This document shows positions 46,870 to 58,990 of a stretch of 64,000 bases of DNA, in pieces. Position 1 is the first letter of the stretch. Each line of letters starts with the position of its first letter. The stretch is from Melitaea cinxia. Lineage: Eukaryota > Arthropoda > Insecta > Lepidoptera > Nymphalidae. The position numbers and the translations under genes were made by a program. The stretch covers positions 17,505,210 to 17,569,209 of the forward strand of contig NC_059398.1 of the NCBI RefSeq assembly GCF_905220565.1. Reading direction: 5' to 3'. The notes under the pieces are model-generated. The model was not told the DNA's origin. It ran no database searches and saw nothing but the letters and a program-made list of their open reading frames with translations.

Positions 46870-48967
46870 AGGAATAAACAAGGTAAAAATGCAACTAGCC
46901 TTAAAAGTATCTGCCTTCGTTGTGTTGTGCCGAGAAAGCGTGTTTCGCAGGTCCTTGATACGTGTGCAAAGTTTCAAATTAATCAAAATTCTGGAAATTG
47001 GTGAAAATTATGCTCAAAGATTCCATTACATACATACATACAACCCAAGCTAATAAAAGCGTGGTAAAAGGACTGAAGCTAAGGCGACATTTGACGGATA
47101 CGGCCACGTCTTAAATAAGAGAAAAGGCAATTCGTCCAAGAAAAACATTCCAGTGGGAATTACATGATAAATCTAGGAAAAATTTGAGGGATGGCTGATA
47201 AGAAAATACATAATAAAAAATGAATTACGATTGTTCTCTATTTTATAAAACTACATATACTTTTAGACATTGTAAGACAAAAACAAGAAAATTATAACTT
47301 CACCGACGATAAGATTTTTAACTTTGAATTTTAATTGCGTTGCTACGAGAAAGAATCTTATAAAGTTAGTTACTAAATAATTATTAGTGTCTTTATCTCT
47401 GAAATTAATGCGGATGAAGCGAAGAAGATGAGGAAGGCGTAAATAAATATTTAATAATAAAACGCAAGACTTTTTGACTGAAAAATTAAAATATGGCAGC
47501 CACAATCAACGAAGGAAATCACAGAGTAAAATTAACTAATTAAAAGTCGACTAAATTGTCTTAATTTATAATTAAAAACTGTTTACTGTGCTGGGCAGAT
47601 CTCGTTAAAAACTTTAAGATGGTGCGGGCAATTCAATATCGCTGCAGATAAACTTGTTGCTGTGCAACGCAAGCTTAATTACATAACAGCGTTAGTGGTA
47701 CATTGTTGCTTGAACGGATATGTAGCAGAAGTATATACTAACTAGACCTTGTCTAATTGTCTTCCGTTGATAACTTATGTTTAGTTCCAATTGTAATATT
47801 GTATACCATCGATATAAAATTTTACCATTTTACTGATAGGGTAAAAAATCAAAAACTCCATTTGGTTTTCCGAATTCTGGACAAAATTTTTACAGTTGAC
47901 AACCGTTCTGATGTCTGATGTTCTGATGTGTGGTGGAAAGTTCCATTTTTGTTAACGACCGTTACTAGACGTTGGTTTTTATTTTAGTTGGATTGGATAT
48001 TTGTATTTTTACAAACACTAGAATAGAAATATCTATTACAATGTGTATGCGTGATATTTTACGATAGGGATCGTGCCTTAGAGTATCGTCACCATCCTCA
48101 TTTTTATCAACGACTATAACACTGATAAGATAACTAACTGATAAAATTTATGAAGAGGCTTTACTCTCTATAATACATAGTGATATGCATATTCCTATTT
48201 TTTGCCGATGATTATCTGCAGAATCTACATTCCGAATCAGTGGTAGCTTCACTTATACCTATAATGAATTAAAAGAAATATAATGTTAATGTTTAAAGTG
48301 ACGATTCAAAATTTCTTTTGAAATCTACTTGAAAAATAATTTTTTTAATTTTGACTTTGATTTTGCTGTGGAGACATCTGAAAAAAATTGGTAATACAAT
48401 CGTGTCAGTTTTCAGTTCAGTAAATTTTACACTTCCTTGTCTACTTAGATTTTATTTGAGTTTCACTAAATTCATAATCTATTATAAGCTAAACTAACAA
48501 AAACTTTATTGATTCTGCGAATAAATAAGTTACTTGCTAACCTTAAGCGGCAGCGATCTTTCTAACATTCATTGTAAGACTTGACAGCTATTCTCTAAGG
48601 ATTAGATCATAAATAAACAAATTTGTAGCAAAGAAACGAACGAAGCAGTTCCAAGACGCAAACGAATTCTACCACAAATGATTTACTCAGAAAACTTACT
48701 GAGAAAATAATTAAGCAACGAAATGAGTTTCAAATTAATTTTCTACCGCCACTCGGTCGCAGTGAGTTTTAATGCGTACCTTTGTTACATTAAATCGTAA
48801 TAACGGTTACGTTTGTTAATGGAATTATTCTGTTTGGGTCAAATAAGAAAGCGGCGGTTTATTAGATTCTGATTTTAATGTAATATATTTACCATCGATT
48901 TCTATTGTTAAGACTGCAGCAGAAAATTACTTTTCGTATTTAAATAATTTCTAACAAAGATAATCTA
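46870..48967. other. AT-rich spacer
   Basis: No family repeat or coding frame supported. Confidence 0.6.
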
Positions 48968-49165
48968 TAATATAAAAATGAGTCGCTGAATGTGTTGCTA
49001 AGCGCAAACCCGAGAACGGTTGGACCGATTTCGCTAATTCTTTTTTTAAAATATTTCTTGAAGTACGAGGATAGTTCTTACGGAGAGACAAAATCTAAAA
49101 AAAAAAATAATAAAATTAAAGAATCGACTGTTAGGCGATACGAAGTTCGCCGGGTCAGCTAGTAT
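48968..49165 (-). repeat. ACTAGCTG-type element, short
   Basis: CGAGAACGGTTGGACCGATT near 49010 and the end TTCGCCGGGTCAGCTAGTAT. Confidence 0.7.
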
Positions 49166-49279
49166 ATAATACACAAGAATTGTAACCAATATGTGTACGA
49201 TTATAACAATAACTAAGAAAAAAACTAAAATAAATGTTCCTTAATTTGCTCATGATTGAGTTTCTATTTTTATATATTT

Positions 49280-49532
49280 AACTGCGGTAGGGCACAGCAG
49301 GAAATTTCCTGCTCAAAATATGGAGCAGCCTGACTGGGGTAGTAACTCGATCTTACAGAAGATCATAACTAAATAACACTGTTTTGAAGCAGTGTTGTGT
49401 GAGTAAGGTGACCAGAGCTCCAGAGCAACTGAGGATCGGGTCGGCAACGCGCTTGCGATGTTTTTCGTATTGCAGACGTCTATAAGCTACGGTAATCGCT
49501 TACTATCCGATGAGCCGTATGCTTGTTTGCTG
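49280..49532 (+). repeat. Interspersed repeat family A, full copy
   Basis: Begins AACTGCGGTAGGGCACAGCA, ends GAGCCGTATGCTTGTTTGCT; one internal deletion after GTGTTGTG. Confidence 0.85.
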
Positions 49533-50852
49533 ATTTACTCACATAATTTTTTTTATGTTTTTATGTCATATTTGTATGCATGAACCGATAATATATAATG
49601 ACTGAATGAAACTTTGTACAATTTAAGACTACGGAGTAAAATACTGAAACACATTTCGACACAAAATTCAATTAAATTCTAGGAATGAAAGTTAGATTGT
49701 ATTGTAATTTGAACAAAGTCGAGGGTACAGTAACAGCAGTGGTTCATATACATATTTAAATAGTTGACAAAACGAGAAATACTTATTAATTTTTAATGTA
49801 ATAATCTTATTAAAACTCCATTATTTACTACACGCATCTTAGACACAAAATGTCTCAAGCGATTGTACTCCATAATCGTACTCACAAAACAAAACATTAT
49901 ATGCAGGTGAAAAAACAAAGTTGACACGCTTTAAACTGGGATTCACGTGTAAATATCGAAAGTTCAGAATTTCATTTCCAGTATTCCCTGATGCCGCCCT
50001 AGTGGGAGGAGGGGGCGCGCTTTTCATAACTCGTTCCATCGTCCGGTGTTAGCCCGTCCGTTAGAGTTGAAATTATGTTCAGCCTATTGTGTTTGTAAAT
50101 AGTTCGCGATGAATGTAGTCGCTCAAATAACGTATAATTCACCGGTTACAGTTACTCGTATAGCTATGGCTTATGCATGAATAATGTGGGACAATGATTT
50201 GGTAATTTTCGATATTGATCGATACTAAAAAAGTTTTTTCGTAATTTCGAATACTGTGATTGAAATTTCTTTTAATTTTTTTTTTTTATGTTTTGGTGTT
50301 AGTTTTTGGATAAATGATTGATAACCAGAAGTTGGATTGGTTTATTTTTATATAAGGTATGTAAAGTTTAATATAAAATACTGTTTTATTAACTAAGCAA
50401 TTGAATTTTTTTTTGGGTTAGAAGGATCCAAGGAAGGAAGGTTGAAGATTTAGATATTCACATTAAATTTTCGAACAACTATCTTAAATCAGCCTGTTAA
50501 TATTAACAAGGGTACTAAAATATCCATCTTTTTTCAATTAAGACAAAAGGTCCTATCATCTGAAAATTTACCGATTTGCTTAATGACTACGAAATTGAAA
50601 AGTCATTATTCGACTAACTAGCTTTTTACTTCGACTTAGAACTTAAGCACTAAATCATTCCGAACCGAACGTCGAAATGAAAGAGAAAAATATTTATCTC
50701 AGGCCACATTTTGTTACCGTAATTTTTTTAAACTCATTTTTTTTTAATTAATATTTGTGGTCTTACAGATCTCAGTAAGCCGTTTTTTATGCATGTTTTT
50801 TATTTTGACTATCCTCGAATTAAATCTTTTGCATTATAATTTTTTATAATAA
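49533..50852. other. Spacer
   Basis: A GC-rich island (about 49975-50110, including GGGAGGAGGGGGCGCGC) lies in otherwise AT-rich DNA; no frame of note. Confidence 0.55.
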
Positions 50853-51044
50853 GAAGGTGACAAACAAGCATACGGTCTGCTTGATGCTAAGCGTTAATCG
50901 TAGCCTATAGATCATTGCAAAATTGTCATCCTGAACCCGGGAGCTCTGGTACCATTTTATTTTGCTGTGATCTTCTGTAAGGTTGAAGTAATAACCCAGT
51001 GGAGCTGCATCAAAATTCTACCAAATATTTCCTGCTGTGCCTTA
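50853..51044 (-). repeat. Interspersed repeat family A, diverged copy
   Basis: GGTGACAAACAAGCATACGG, GTAGCCTATAGATC, CTGTGATCTTCTGTAAGGTT and TTTCCTGCTGTGCCTTAG in family order, minus strand. Confidence 0.75.
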
Positions 51045-52850
51045 GTAGTATCAAAATAAATTAGATTTAAGATATATCGTAATCATAATAAAACTTATAT
51101 TTGTCGTTTATACTATGCAAAACCTACTTTAAAATCTCATGAATCAGGCTCGCTAATTATAAGTATCCGGCGTATCATGAAATGTAACGGCTAATTAATT
51201 CCAGTATGATCCTTTGATGTTAACCGGGGCTGAACTCAATCAAACAACTGCCATCATAATTAATCTATCAAAGAAATTGATTGGCTGCAGATACTAACGA
51301 ATGAATATGAATGATGAAAAAACGGAACCTAAGACTTTATTTTCATTCGATGACCTTGAAAATGAATATGGAATGGATTCGATTACGTTATTTTTAGCAA
51401 ACAAAATATACGATACAAATGAGATGCGGATTTCAATTTAAAAGATATGATTCGTAACGTTAAACGACTATTCGAGAGAAAGATAGAAAATAAACGCATG
51501 GAGCGGCCTTGACCGGTGCATAACGTGACAGTTGACAATATTAGTAATGCATGCAAAAGCATGAATAATAATTGTTCAAATATATATATCTCTTATTATT
51601 AAACAAATTACCAACACGAAGCTGTAATTTTACTAATCATATACAACTATAAAATATCACAAGAACTTAATACATTTCATTTTACCATAAAATTCCTATT
51701 TTCAAACCATTTTGTTAAATGAGAACATTTGATAAAATGTTCTTGTTCAATTTCATTTTAGTCATTATTCGTATAAGTCTAACTTTTTGCTGCAATTTAA
51801 TGAGCGCATAAAGTCCCAGATTATCCGAAGCCGGACGCTGCATTCGAATGAACGCGATAAAGTCATCTTCCCTGCTCTAGCACCTAAATTTCTGAATAAT
51901 GTCCCTCCTCGACAATTCAATAATTGTTTCAACGAATTTTCCTTGTTAAAATTATTTTCTACGAATTCTAGACAAGCCGTGCTTGTGATCCCTTAAATTA
52001 GGTTTAAATTATGAGTACAGTGATGTATAGAACTTAATCACGTAACACTTGACTAAATTTTGATATTTGCTACTGAGATGAATGATTTGTAAAACGGAAT
52101 GCAGAATTTTTTTAACGTAATTTGAATTCATTTATATTTTATTGTCTTACAAATAATCTATCTATATTATAATAGATTTTCACTTAATCACAACTTTAAT
52201 GGATTCTTGATTATTTCTATATAATTGAGATAAAATTCCTTAAATCAAGTACTTAATTCGCGTCGTCATCTATTTCCAAATTGAATATACTCGTATTTGT
52301 TATATCATTCCAAACACTTAACTAATGTTCGTGTTACGTTAATATTACCATAAACAACTTGATAAAGTGACCTTTACATAGTATTCCCAACTGCGAGAGA
52401 ATCCATTTTTAGAAAAATATCCAACCTAATCCACGCTGATCCAGTTCGATTTGCAGACATGCCGCAGAATTCATTTAGAGTCCTCACTTTGTATCCAGTA
52501 TTTGCTCACTTTGAATTGTAAGCGAGAGTTTAGCACCAAAACCATTACATTTTATCAATAAAAACCGTCCTTGAATTGAAATACCTTCTTTCTTTACTTT
52601 CAATATACTCTTAGCAGCTTTAAAGATAAATGTTTTTTTTTTCATACTCACATATACAAACATTTAAAACAATGTATCTACCTATTTTTATATCTTGATT
52701 GCGATAAAAGGATCACAATAAAGTAATAATAATAACTCCTTTCTTCTCTTTTTTTAATTTTCCATTTTGAACCTATTATTGGATTTATGACACTAGTGAC
52801 TAATGACTGACATTAACTAATAGGTCAAATATAAATAAATATATCAATAA
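51045..52850. other. Spacer
   Basis: The frame at 51787-51996 contains FPALAPKFLNNVPP, faintly like a reverse-transcriptase C-terminus but too short to call. Nothing else. Confidence 0.5.
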
Positions 52851-53046
52851 ACTCTTCACACTCAACGGCCCCCAGTAGGATTTTCTCCTGTGTTGGGTCC
52901 GGAAACACACACAATACACAAGCACAAACGCCCAGACCACGACAAACATCTATATGGCCAATACAAATATCCGTCGTGAGCGGGGATCGAACCCGTGACC
53001 GCCAGCGCAACAGTCAGTACTGTGGCCCTTGCGCCAACGCTTCGTC
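52851..53046 (-). mobile_element. tRNA-headed SINE with alternative 3' end, family D short form
   Basis: The minus strand begins with a well-kept tRNA head (GCGTTGGCGCAAGGGCCACA; B box GGTTCGATCCC), then TTTGTATTGGCCATATAG and GTCGTGGTCTGGGCGTTTGT as in the long form. It then diverges to GTATTGTGTGTGTTTCCGGA and ends GGCCGTTGAGTGTGAAGAG plus TTTATT repeats. The RTE-like tail is absent. Confidence 0.8.
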
Positions 53047-53489
53047 ATAATATATAAATAATAATAGACAAATATAGACAGGTAAAAGTTTGATTTTGAC
53101 AATTCGCATAAAATACTCTTAAAATATTCTCATTTATGTTCAGATACATTAGCGGTAGCGGTAACACATTAGCGGCATATGACTTATTAGCGGTTGACTA
53201 GAGTGAGCCGTTCTGTTTAACAACAAATCCAGCTTTGGCTAGATTATTATAATTGGTAATTCCAAACTTAGTGAACGATTAAAGCTTAGTTCCTATATTC
53301 AAAGAAACTGTTAGTGTTGCTTAAGGATCGTTAAGTTATGACCAAGTATTGTTCGAAATTTTACGACTCGTGCGCTAAACGAATCGTTTTTACACCGACC
53401 ATAAATAAATCACACTTATGTACCTTTTTTTAATTTTTTGATGCTAAAATTTCACACAAGGAGAAGTGGTCGACTTAGTTATGTATTAT

Positions 53490-53668
53490 TCATCATTATC
53501 ATTACAGCCTATACAGTCCACTGCTGAACATAGGCCTCCACAAGTTTACGCCAAAAATAACGTGAACTCATGTGTTTTGCCCATAGTCACCACGCTGGGC
53601 AGGCGGGTTGGTGACCGCAGTACTGGCTTTGTCGCACCGAAGACGCTGCTGCCCGTCTTTGGCCTGTG
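53490..53668 (-). mobile_element. SINE-like family B, 5'-truncated copy
   Basis: It retains the 3' end (CATCATTATCATTACAGCCT at the left) and about 180 bp of body, then stops near GGCCTGTGTA. Truncation at the 5' end is typical of target-primed insertion. Confidence 0.85.
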
Positions 53669-54197
53669 TATGTATTATTCATTTATATTTAATTTATTAT
53701 TGAAAAATTGTCTAATTTTTAATACACATGCGATATAATTTATTATGGTGTGACACTATGGCCTTAATTTTTATTATAAAAAAATTATTTGTTTTGGGAA
53801 TTATTATTTTTTTTACATAAATTACATATATTTTTTGGTTTGCAATTAAGTGTATTATTATTAGTAATAAACGTATCTTCCGCCTTCGACACTAGAAATA
53901 CCATCATCTTTACAATGGTAGTTAAAAACAACGATGTTATAAAACAGTAAAAGTTATAGCACACCGTTTAATGGTGATAATAATACCTTTATGAGACTTG
54001 TTGACCAACTTTTTAGATCGTAATTGGATTTCCGGCCTTTAAAAATCTTGATCCAATTATTATTAATGATGAAAGATATTTTCCTTTAAATAATATATTT
54101 AGATTCTGTAGAACATAGCGACAATATATATTTAGAAAGATTCTTTTGTATACTTATTTTCTGTTTCTCAAAATCATATTGACCACGATCACGATTG

Positions 54198-54265
54198 AGC
54201 CGGTAACATCCCATTGTTGGTCATAAGCCCCTTTCGTAACTTAGGAAAGTTCACTACTTATCAAT
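54198..54265 (-). mobile_element. Degenerate family D SINE 3' fragment
   Basis: AACATCCCATTGTTGGTCAT then AAGCCCCTTTCG resembles the family D 3' end; very short and diverged. Confidence 0.35.
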
Positions 54266-54359
54266 ACATATAATAAAAATGTAGCGGATCGCTGTCTATA
54301 CATGAAAGATAAATGAGAAAAAATATTATTGGGACCTTTATCAACTCAAATAGTACCCA

Positions 54360-54666
54360 AATAATTATTGTTAGAATTTTTGTCTGTTTGTCTGTGCGTT
54401 TGTGCACGCTAATCTCAGAAACGGCTTATCCGATTAAGATATTGTTTTCATTTTTATATTGTGGTAAGCTTCACTTAATATTTAGTGTTTGTTTTATGTC
54501 AATCGTTTCATAACTAAAAAAGTTATGCTAATTTAAAGAATCATGTTGAACATGTAAATATCCAAACGACGGTGTTTATAATCTAAAATAAACTAAAAGA
54601 TATATCGAAAAAAATTCTGTACAAAACCACTATTCCATGCGGACAAAGTCGTGAGGACAGCTAGTT
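54360..54666 (-). repeat. ACTAGCTG-type element, diverged
   Basis: TTTGTCTGTTTGTCTGTGCG, then AATCTCAGAAACGGCTTATC and a CGTGAGGACAGCTAGTT end. Confidence 0.65.
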
Positions 54667-54787
54667 TAACAATAAGTCTTTAAAACGTATGTGTTCTAAA
54701 ATTTTAATGTCAGTTAATTCTTTTATATTTTATATTATAACTATCCATTTATAATATATAAGCAACTTTTAAATCAAACATTTAATT

Positions 54788-54990
54788 TTTTACGATTTAT
54801 TGTTGTGCTACCCACACATTGGGGAATTCTAAACAATCGCTTAGAACCGTATATAAAATCATCATATCAAAAATTTCGATCTAGCGGGTACATCGTTCCA
54901 TAGCTTAATTGGCTAAAGCACCGACATGGTAGGTAGGAGATGCAGGTTCGATCCCCGCTGGAATGGTCGATTTTTGATATAATATTAAAA
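54788..54990 (+). mobile_element. tRNA-carrying palindromic element, copy 2
   Basis: It corresponds in order to the reverse complement of copy 1: a block with CTACCCACA and GAATTCTAAACA (54788-54842), a CATCATATCAAAA arm (about 54860), the tRNA-like core (54894-54966), then TCGATTTTTGATAT (54967-54980). The segment between the outer block and the ATCATATC arm is much shorter than in copy 1, and the right outer arm has decayed. Confidence 0.65.
54894..54966 (+). tRNA. tRNA-Thr(GGT)-like cloverleaf, second copy
   Basis: The 5' half (CGTTCCATAGCTTAATTGGC) is identical to copy 1. The acceptor pairs CGTTCCA with TGGAATG using one G-U, and the D stem GCTT/AAGC is perfect. The anticodon stem has one G-A mismatch and the T stem one A-C mismatch. 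The anticodon loop ATGGTAG has U33 and anticodon GGT, as in copy 1. The mismatches argue for a decayed mobile copy, not a housekeeping tRNA gene. Confidence 0.5.
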
Positions 54991-55168
54991 ATTATTTAAA
55001 AAAAATATTCTCCTCTATTTATTTCCCTAGTAATTTGACAGTTTAGAATGATAGAAATAACCTGCATTTTCAAAAATAATAAATCAATGATTAATAAAGT
55101 TAATGGCAAAATATATTACCAATTTGGAATATAGAATTTTTAGTTCACTTAACTTTAAAACCTTATAT

Positions 55169-55384
55169 ATATTAATACGTGAAGCAAAAACTTTGGTCCC
55201 CTTTTTATGAAAATTGCGTGGACGGAGGAGTATGAAATTTCGCACACTCATAGTTTATATAGAGAAGGAATGCACAATGCTAATATTTTTTAAAATTATG
55301 CATAAAAATATATTCAATCAATAAAAAAAAAAAAAACATTACACATACTACCATGTATTTGACACACATACGCATATATACTCT
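55169..55384 (+). repeat. Repeat family E, copy 2
   Basis: Inverted relative to the 11.1-kb copy: ATTAATACGTGAAGCAAAAA, GTGGACGGAGGAGTATGAAA, GAATGCACAATGCTAATATT. It lies just left of the mariner. Confidence 0.75.
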
Positions 55385-55432
55385 TTAGACTCTTTAGTTA
55401 GTAGTTTTAGTTTATATTTATAATCTATATAA

Positions 55433-56722
55433 CACGTGGTTCAATAAGTCCCGAGACTAAGTACTAAAAAAGGTCTTTTTTATAAAATTAATTTTTATTC
55501 ATCAACATAGTCTCCTCCAAGAGCGATACAGTCCCTCCAACGCTTTTCTAACTTTTCTATCCCATGTGTGTAGAACGATTTGTCTTTGGCTTCAAAATAA
55601 GCCTCCGTTGCTGCGATAACTTCAATATTTGAGTCAAATTTCTTACCCTGAAGCATTTTTTTGAGGTCTGCAAACAGCCAGTAATCGCTGGGGGCCAAGT
55701 CTGGCGAATAAGGGGGATGAGGAAGCAATTCGAAGCCCAATTCGTTAATTTTGGCCATCGTTCTCACGGACTTGTGACAAGGCGCGTTGTCCTGGTGAAA
55801 CACCACTTTCTTTTTGTTCATGTGAGGCCGTTTATCCGCAATTTCGTATTTCAATCGCTCCAATAAGCACATGTAATAGTCACTATTTATATTTTGCCCC
55901 TTTCAAGGTAGTCGATGAAAAGTATTCCTTGCGCATCCCAAAATATAGACGCCATAACCTTACCGGCCGATGTCTGAGTCTTTGAACGCTTCGGGCGGCT
56001 TTCACCAGCCGCTCTCCACTCCACTGCCTGCCGATTGGATTCCGGAGTGAAATGGTATATCCAGGTTTCATCCATTGTTACATACCGACGTAAAAAATCC
56101 TTTTTATTATGATTCATCAGCGCCAAACATCGCTCTGAATCATTGATACGTTGTTCCTTTTAATTAGTTGTAAGCAAACGCGGCACCCACTTAGAAAAAA
56201 GCTTTTTCATGGCCAAATTTTTATGTAAAATAGTGAAAACACTACCAGCTGAAATCTTCACTATCTCGGCTATCTCTCGCACTTTTACCTTCCGATCTTC
56301 CAATACGATTTTGAGGACTTTGTTAATAGTTTGTTGAGTCACTGCTTCATTTGGACGACCTGAGCGTTCCCCATCATTGGTGTCCATGCGACCGCGTTTG
56401 AAGTCGGCATACCACCGACAAATGGTTGCTTTAGAGGGAGCTGATCCTGCATAACATTTTATAAGCCATTGCTGTGCTTCAACGGTATTTTTTTTCATTA
56501 AAAAACAATGTTTTATCAACACGCGAAACTCGTTTTTTTCCATTGTATCGAAATTACAACCGTAGCGTCACTTAAATGTTTCAAAATCAATAATTTTATT
56601 GTTCCATTTTTAAAAATTTGACACATATTCTTGTATTGATAGCCAGTACTTTTTAAAAATCAAAAGAGTTTTTAATATATGCGCCATTTCCAGGTTAGTC
56701 TCGGGACTTATTGAACGATCTA
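55433..56722 (-). mobile_element. mariner transposon, nearly intact
   Basis: Inverted termini share a perfect 22-bp core beginning GTTCAATAAGTCCCGAGAC, at 55439-55460 and in complement at 56695-56716. The outermost bases differ between ends, so the exact TA target duplications are uncertain by a few bases. At about 1.29 kb it matches the usual mariner length. It sits between two older repeat copies (families E and J). The transposase runs on the minus strand. Confidence 0.9.
55495..56543 (-). pseudogene. mariner transposase (D,D34D) with one nonsense codon and one frameshift
   Basis: Starting at ATG 56543 the frame has about 349 codons, the normal mariner length. Residues 1-110 form the helix-turn-helix DNA-binding region, with the family linker DGERSGRP. 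The catalytic motifs are all present: MDETW (Asp near residue 158), HQDNAPCH (Asp near 252) and YSPDLAPSDYW (Asp near 287), with 34 residues between the last two, the D,D34D signature. The sequence resembles the irritans/mellifera group by recollection. An in-frame TAA at 56160-56162 stands where relatives have Gln, and a single-base deletion near 55889-55892 shifts the frame after YLERGK. With both lesions the copy cannot make a full transposase. So few lesions imply a fairly recent insertion. Confidence 0.92.
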
Positions 56723-56739
56723 GTATCTATCTGTATACA

Positions 56740-56914
56740 AATAAATGGATAGCCAGTTTTTTGTTCGCTTATACTGCGAAAACTATTGAATCGAGCGGAA
56801 TATAATACTTATAATATAGGGTGTAGCGTGTTCCGAAAAAGGTTTTAATATATGACATGTTGGTGATTATTTATCGTGTAAAAAAAATATGAACGGACAG
56901 AGGTCGCTAGTATA
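56740..56914 (-). repeat. Repeat family J, copy 2
   Basis: Counterpart of the 26.4-kb copy, starting just right of the mariner end and closing with GAACGGACAGAGGTCGCTAG. Confidence 0.75.
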
Positions 56915-57687
56915 TATCAATATAAACACAATTTGATATTCTGCGGAAAGGTTTTTGATATTTCGTTACCATTTTTCCCGGATACGATGTGATTTGTTGA
57001 CAGGTTTTATTGGTACAGCTAATGTAGTAGGCGTGTTTGTATTGTAGGTAAATGTATTTCCCTTGTTTTGAGAGCAACTACTGGATTTTTGCTTTGTATT
57101 CTTCTAATAGTCGAAATTTTGAACCTTGGACTAACATAATATAAACGAATGTAATAATATTAATGAATGAAAATTGTGTTGAAAAGTCGTATAAACAAAA
57201 GAATACAATCTATATTTTACACAGTAATAAAGAAAGCCTTTATTTCGCAAAAAAATATGTAGCTATACCAGTCGACTGTTACCTATAACACAAGCATTAT
57301 GTTGTTTACTTTAGGAACAGACAACCGTGTGTGTGTTGTAGATATTTATTTATTTACTTATTATATCATAAATTCGCCACAATGTATTCTATAAATCAAA
57401 GCAATTAATGTAAAAACTAAAATAAATCGTTATCTCGATGCAGTAACATCCTCTAATTGGTGATTGGAATCTAGCCAGTGGTACCTAAATTGCGATTTGT
57501 GGTCATTCAATTGTCTTTAATAGGTGAATCGACTGAATCAAGTGACCCTTTCAGTTTTGGCGTACGAATTTTTCAACCCACTCATGTTTTACGTAACCTT
57601 GCTTTGAATTCTAATAATAGTTCATATTAAAATATGAAAATTACTAAGCGAATTACGCTAAATTTATATGAAAAGAGTAAATACAGA
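56915..57687. other. AT-rich spacer
   Basis: Between repeat J and the foldback unit; nothing recognised. Confidence 0.6.
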
Positions 57688-58452
57688 ATAAAAATAGGTA
57701 AAAAAAACTTTTTAAGTTAAACGGTTTTATGTTAAACATACATTGCAATGTTTAAGATAAATGTACTAAAAACCAAAAAATAATAAAATAGATACAGTCG
57801 TGGGAATTATAAACATATGCATAGACTAGACTAAAATAAAACCGTGGGGCACGTCAATTGTCTACAATCGTTGATTAAAATGTTGGTTTTGTAATGTTAC
57901 ACTATAATTAGGCAGTTGTTCAACCGACAACGATGGACGTGTGATAAGTAGGGCTAGAATGTGGAAACAAGCTAGCAAGCTCGATTATAAGCGAGTTTTA
58001 AGGTTTCATAGTGGTGAGCGAGTAGTACTTTTATCATATGTTTTGTCGATTAAAGACAAACTACGAGCAGTGAAACGATTCCTCGCCAGCCAGCAGTGTG
58101 AATGTCCAACGATAAACTAGTTGAAACATCTCTTTTATTTACATGGAGTGTATAACTATTGGAATTTCCATGAGCAAGAAAATAGTAAGTAATTTCCTCA
58201 CCGTCTGCGGGCCAACTGCCTATTTTAACGACGAATTAAACGATTCTTCTATCGCACATTATGTCGATAATTTGTAGACAATTGACGTGCCCCACGGTTT
58301 TATTTTAGTCTAGTCTATGCATATGTTTATAATTCCCACGACTGTATCTATTTTATTATTTTTTGGTTTTTAGTACATTTATCTTAAACATTGCAATGTA
58401 TGTTTAACATAAAACCGTTTAACTTAAAAAGTTTTTTTTACCTATTTTTATT
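57688..58452. mobile_element. Foldback unit with 180-bp near-identical inverted arms
   Basis: The left arm (57688-57867) and right arm (58272-58452) are reverse complements across their length except for one base inserted in an A run near 57720 / 58418. The 404-bp centre shows weaker inverted similarity (AGGCAGTTG near 57912 against CAACTGCCT near 58211) and no coding frame. It could be a foldback transposon, a MITE with long arms, or a local inverted duplication. No target duplication is evident. Confidence 0.85.
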
Positions 58453-58539
58453 TTCTAGTTTTTAGTTTTTATTTCGCATTCTGTTTAATTCATTTAGTGC
58501 TTCATTATTGCAAGGCCCATCTTAAATATTGAGGTTGTA

Positions 58540-58990
58540 TAGTGCACTGTATTCTTCTTGTCAAGCCCTTTTATTTGATACCCATATTGGTGGGATTGAT
58601 AAAAAATTGTTATCAGACATTTGGTAGCGGCGGCCAGCTTAGATTTCAATTTTGCATAGTAAATTGTATTCTACTTGTTGAGCACTTTCATTTGATACCC
58701 ATATTGATGGGATCGATAAAACCTACGTTATCCGCCATTTTGTAGCGGCCGGTATCTTGTATTTCAATTTTTTATAGTATATTGTATTCTGCTTGTTGAG
58801 CCCTTTCATTTGATACCCATATTGATGGGATTGATAAAACCTACGTTATCCGCCATTTTGTAGCGGCCGTCGTCTTGGATTTCAATTTTTTATAGTATAT
58901 TGTATTCTGCTTGTTGAGCCCTTTCATTTGATACCCATATTGATGGGATTAATAAAACATAAATTATCCGCCATTTTGTAGCGGCGGCCA
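58540..58990 (+). repeat. 118-bp minisatellite, about 3.8 units
   Basis: The anchor TTTGATACCCATATTG recurs at 58574, 58691, 58809 and 58927, giving spacings of 117, 118 and 118 bp. Each unit ends with a CCGCCATTTTGTAGCGGC-like block. The last three units are very alike and the first is the most diverged. It begins about 90 bp after the foldback unit. Confidence 0.9.

Noticed and set aside
51787..51996. Possible reverse-transcriptase C-terminus (FPALAPKFLNNVPP)
   Set aside because: Too short, with no flanking LINE sequence or tail.
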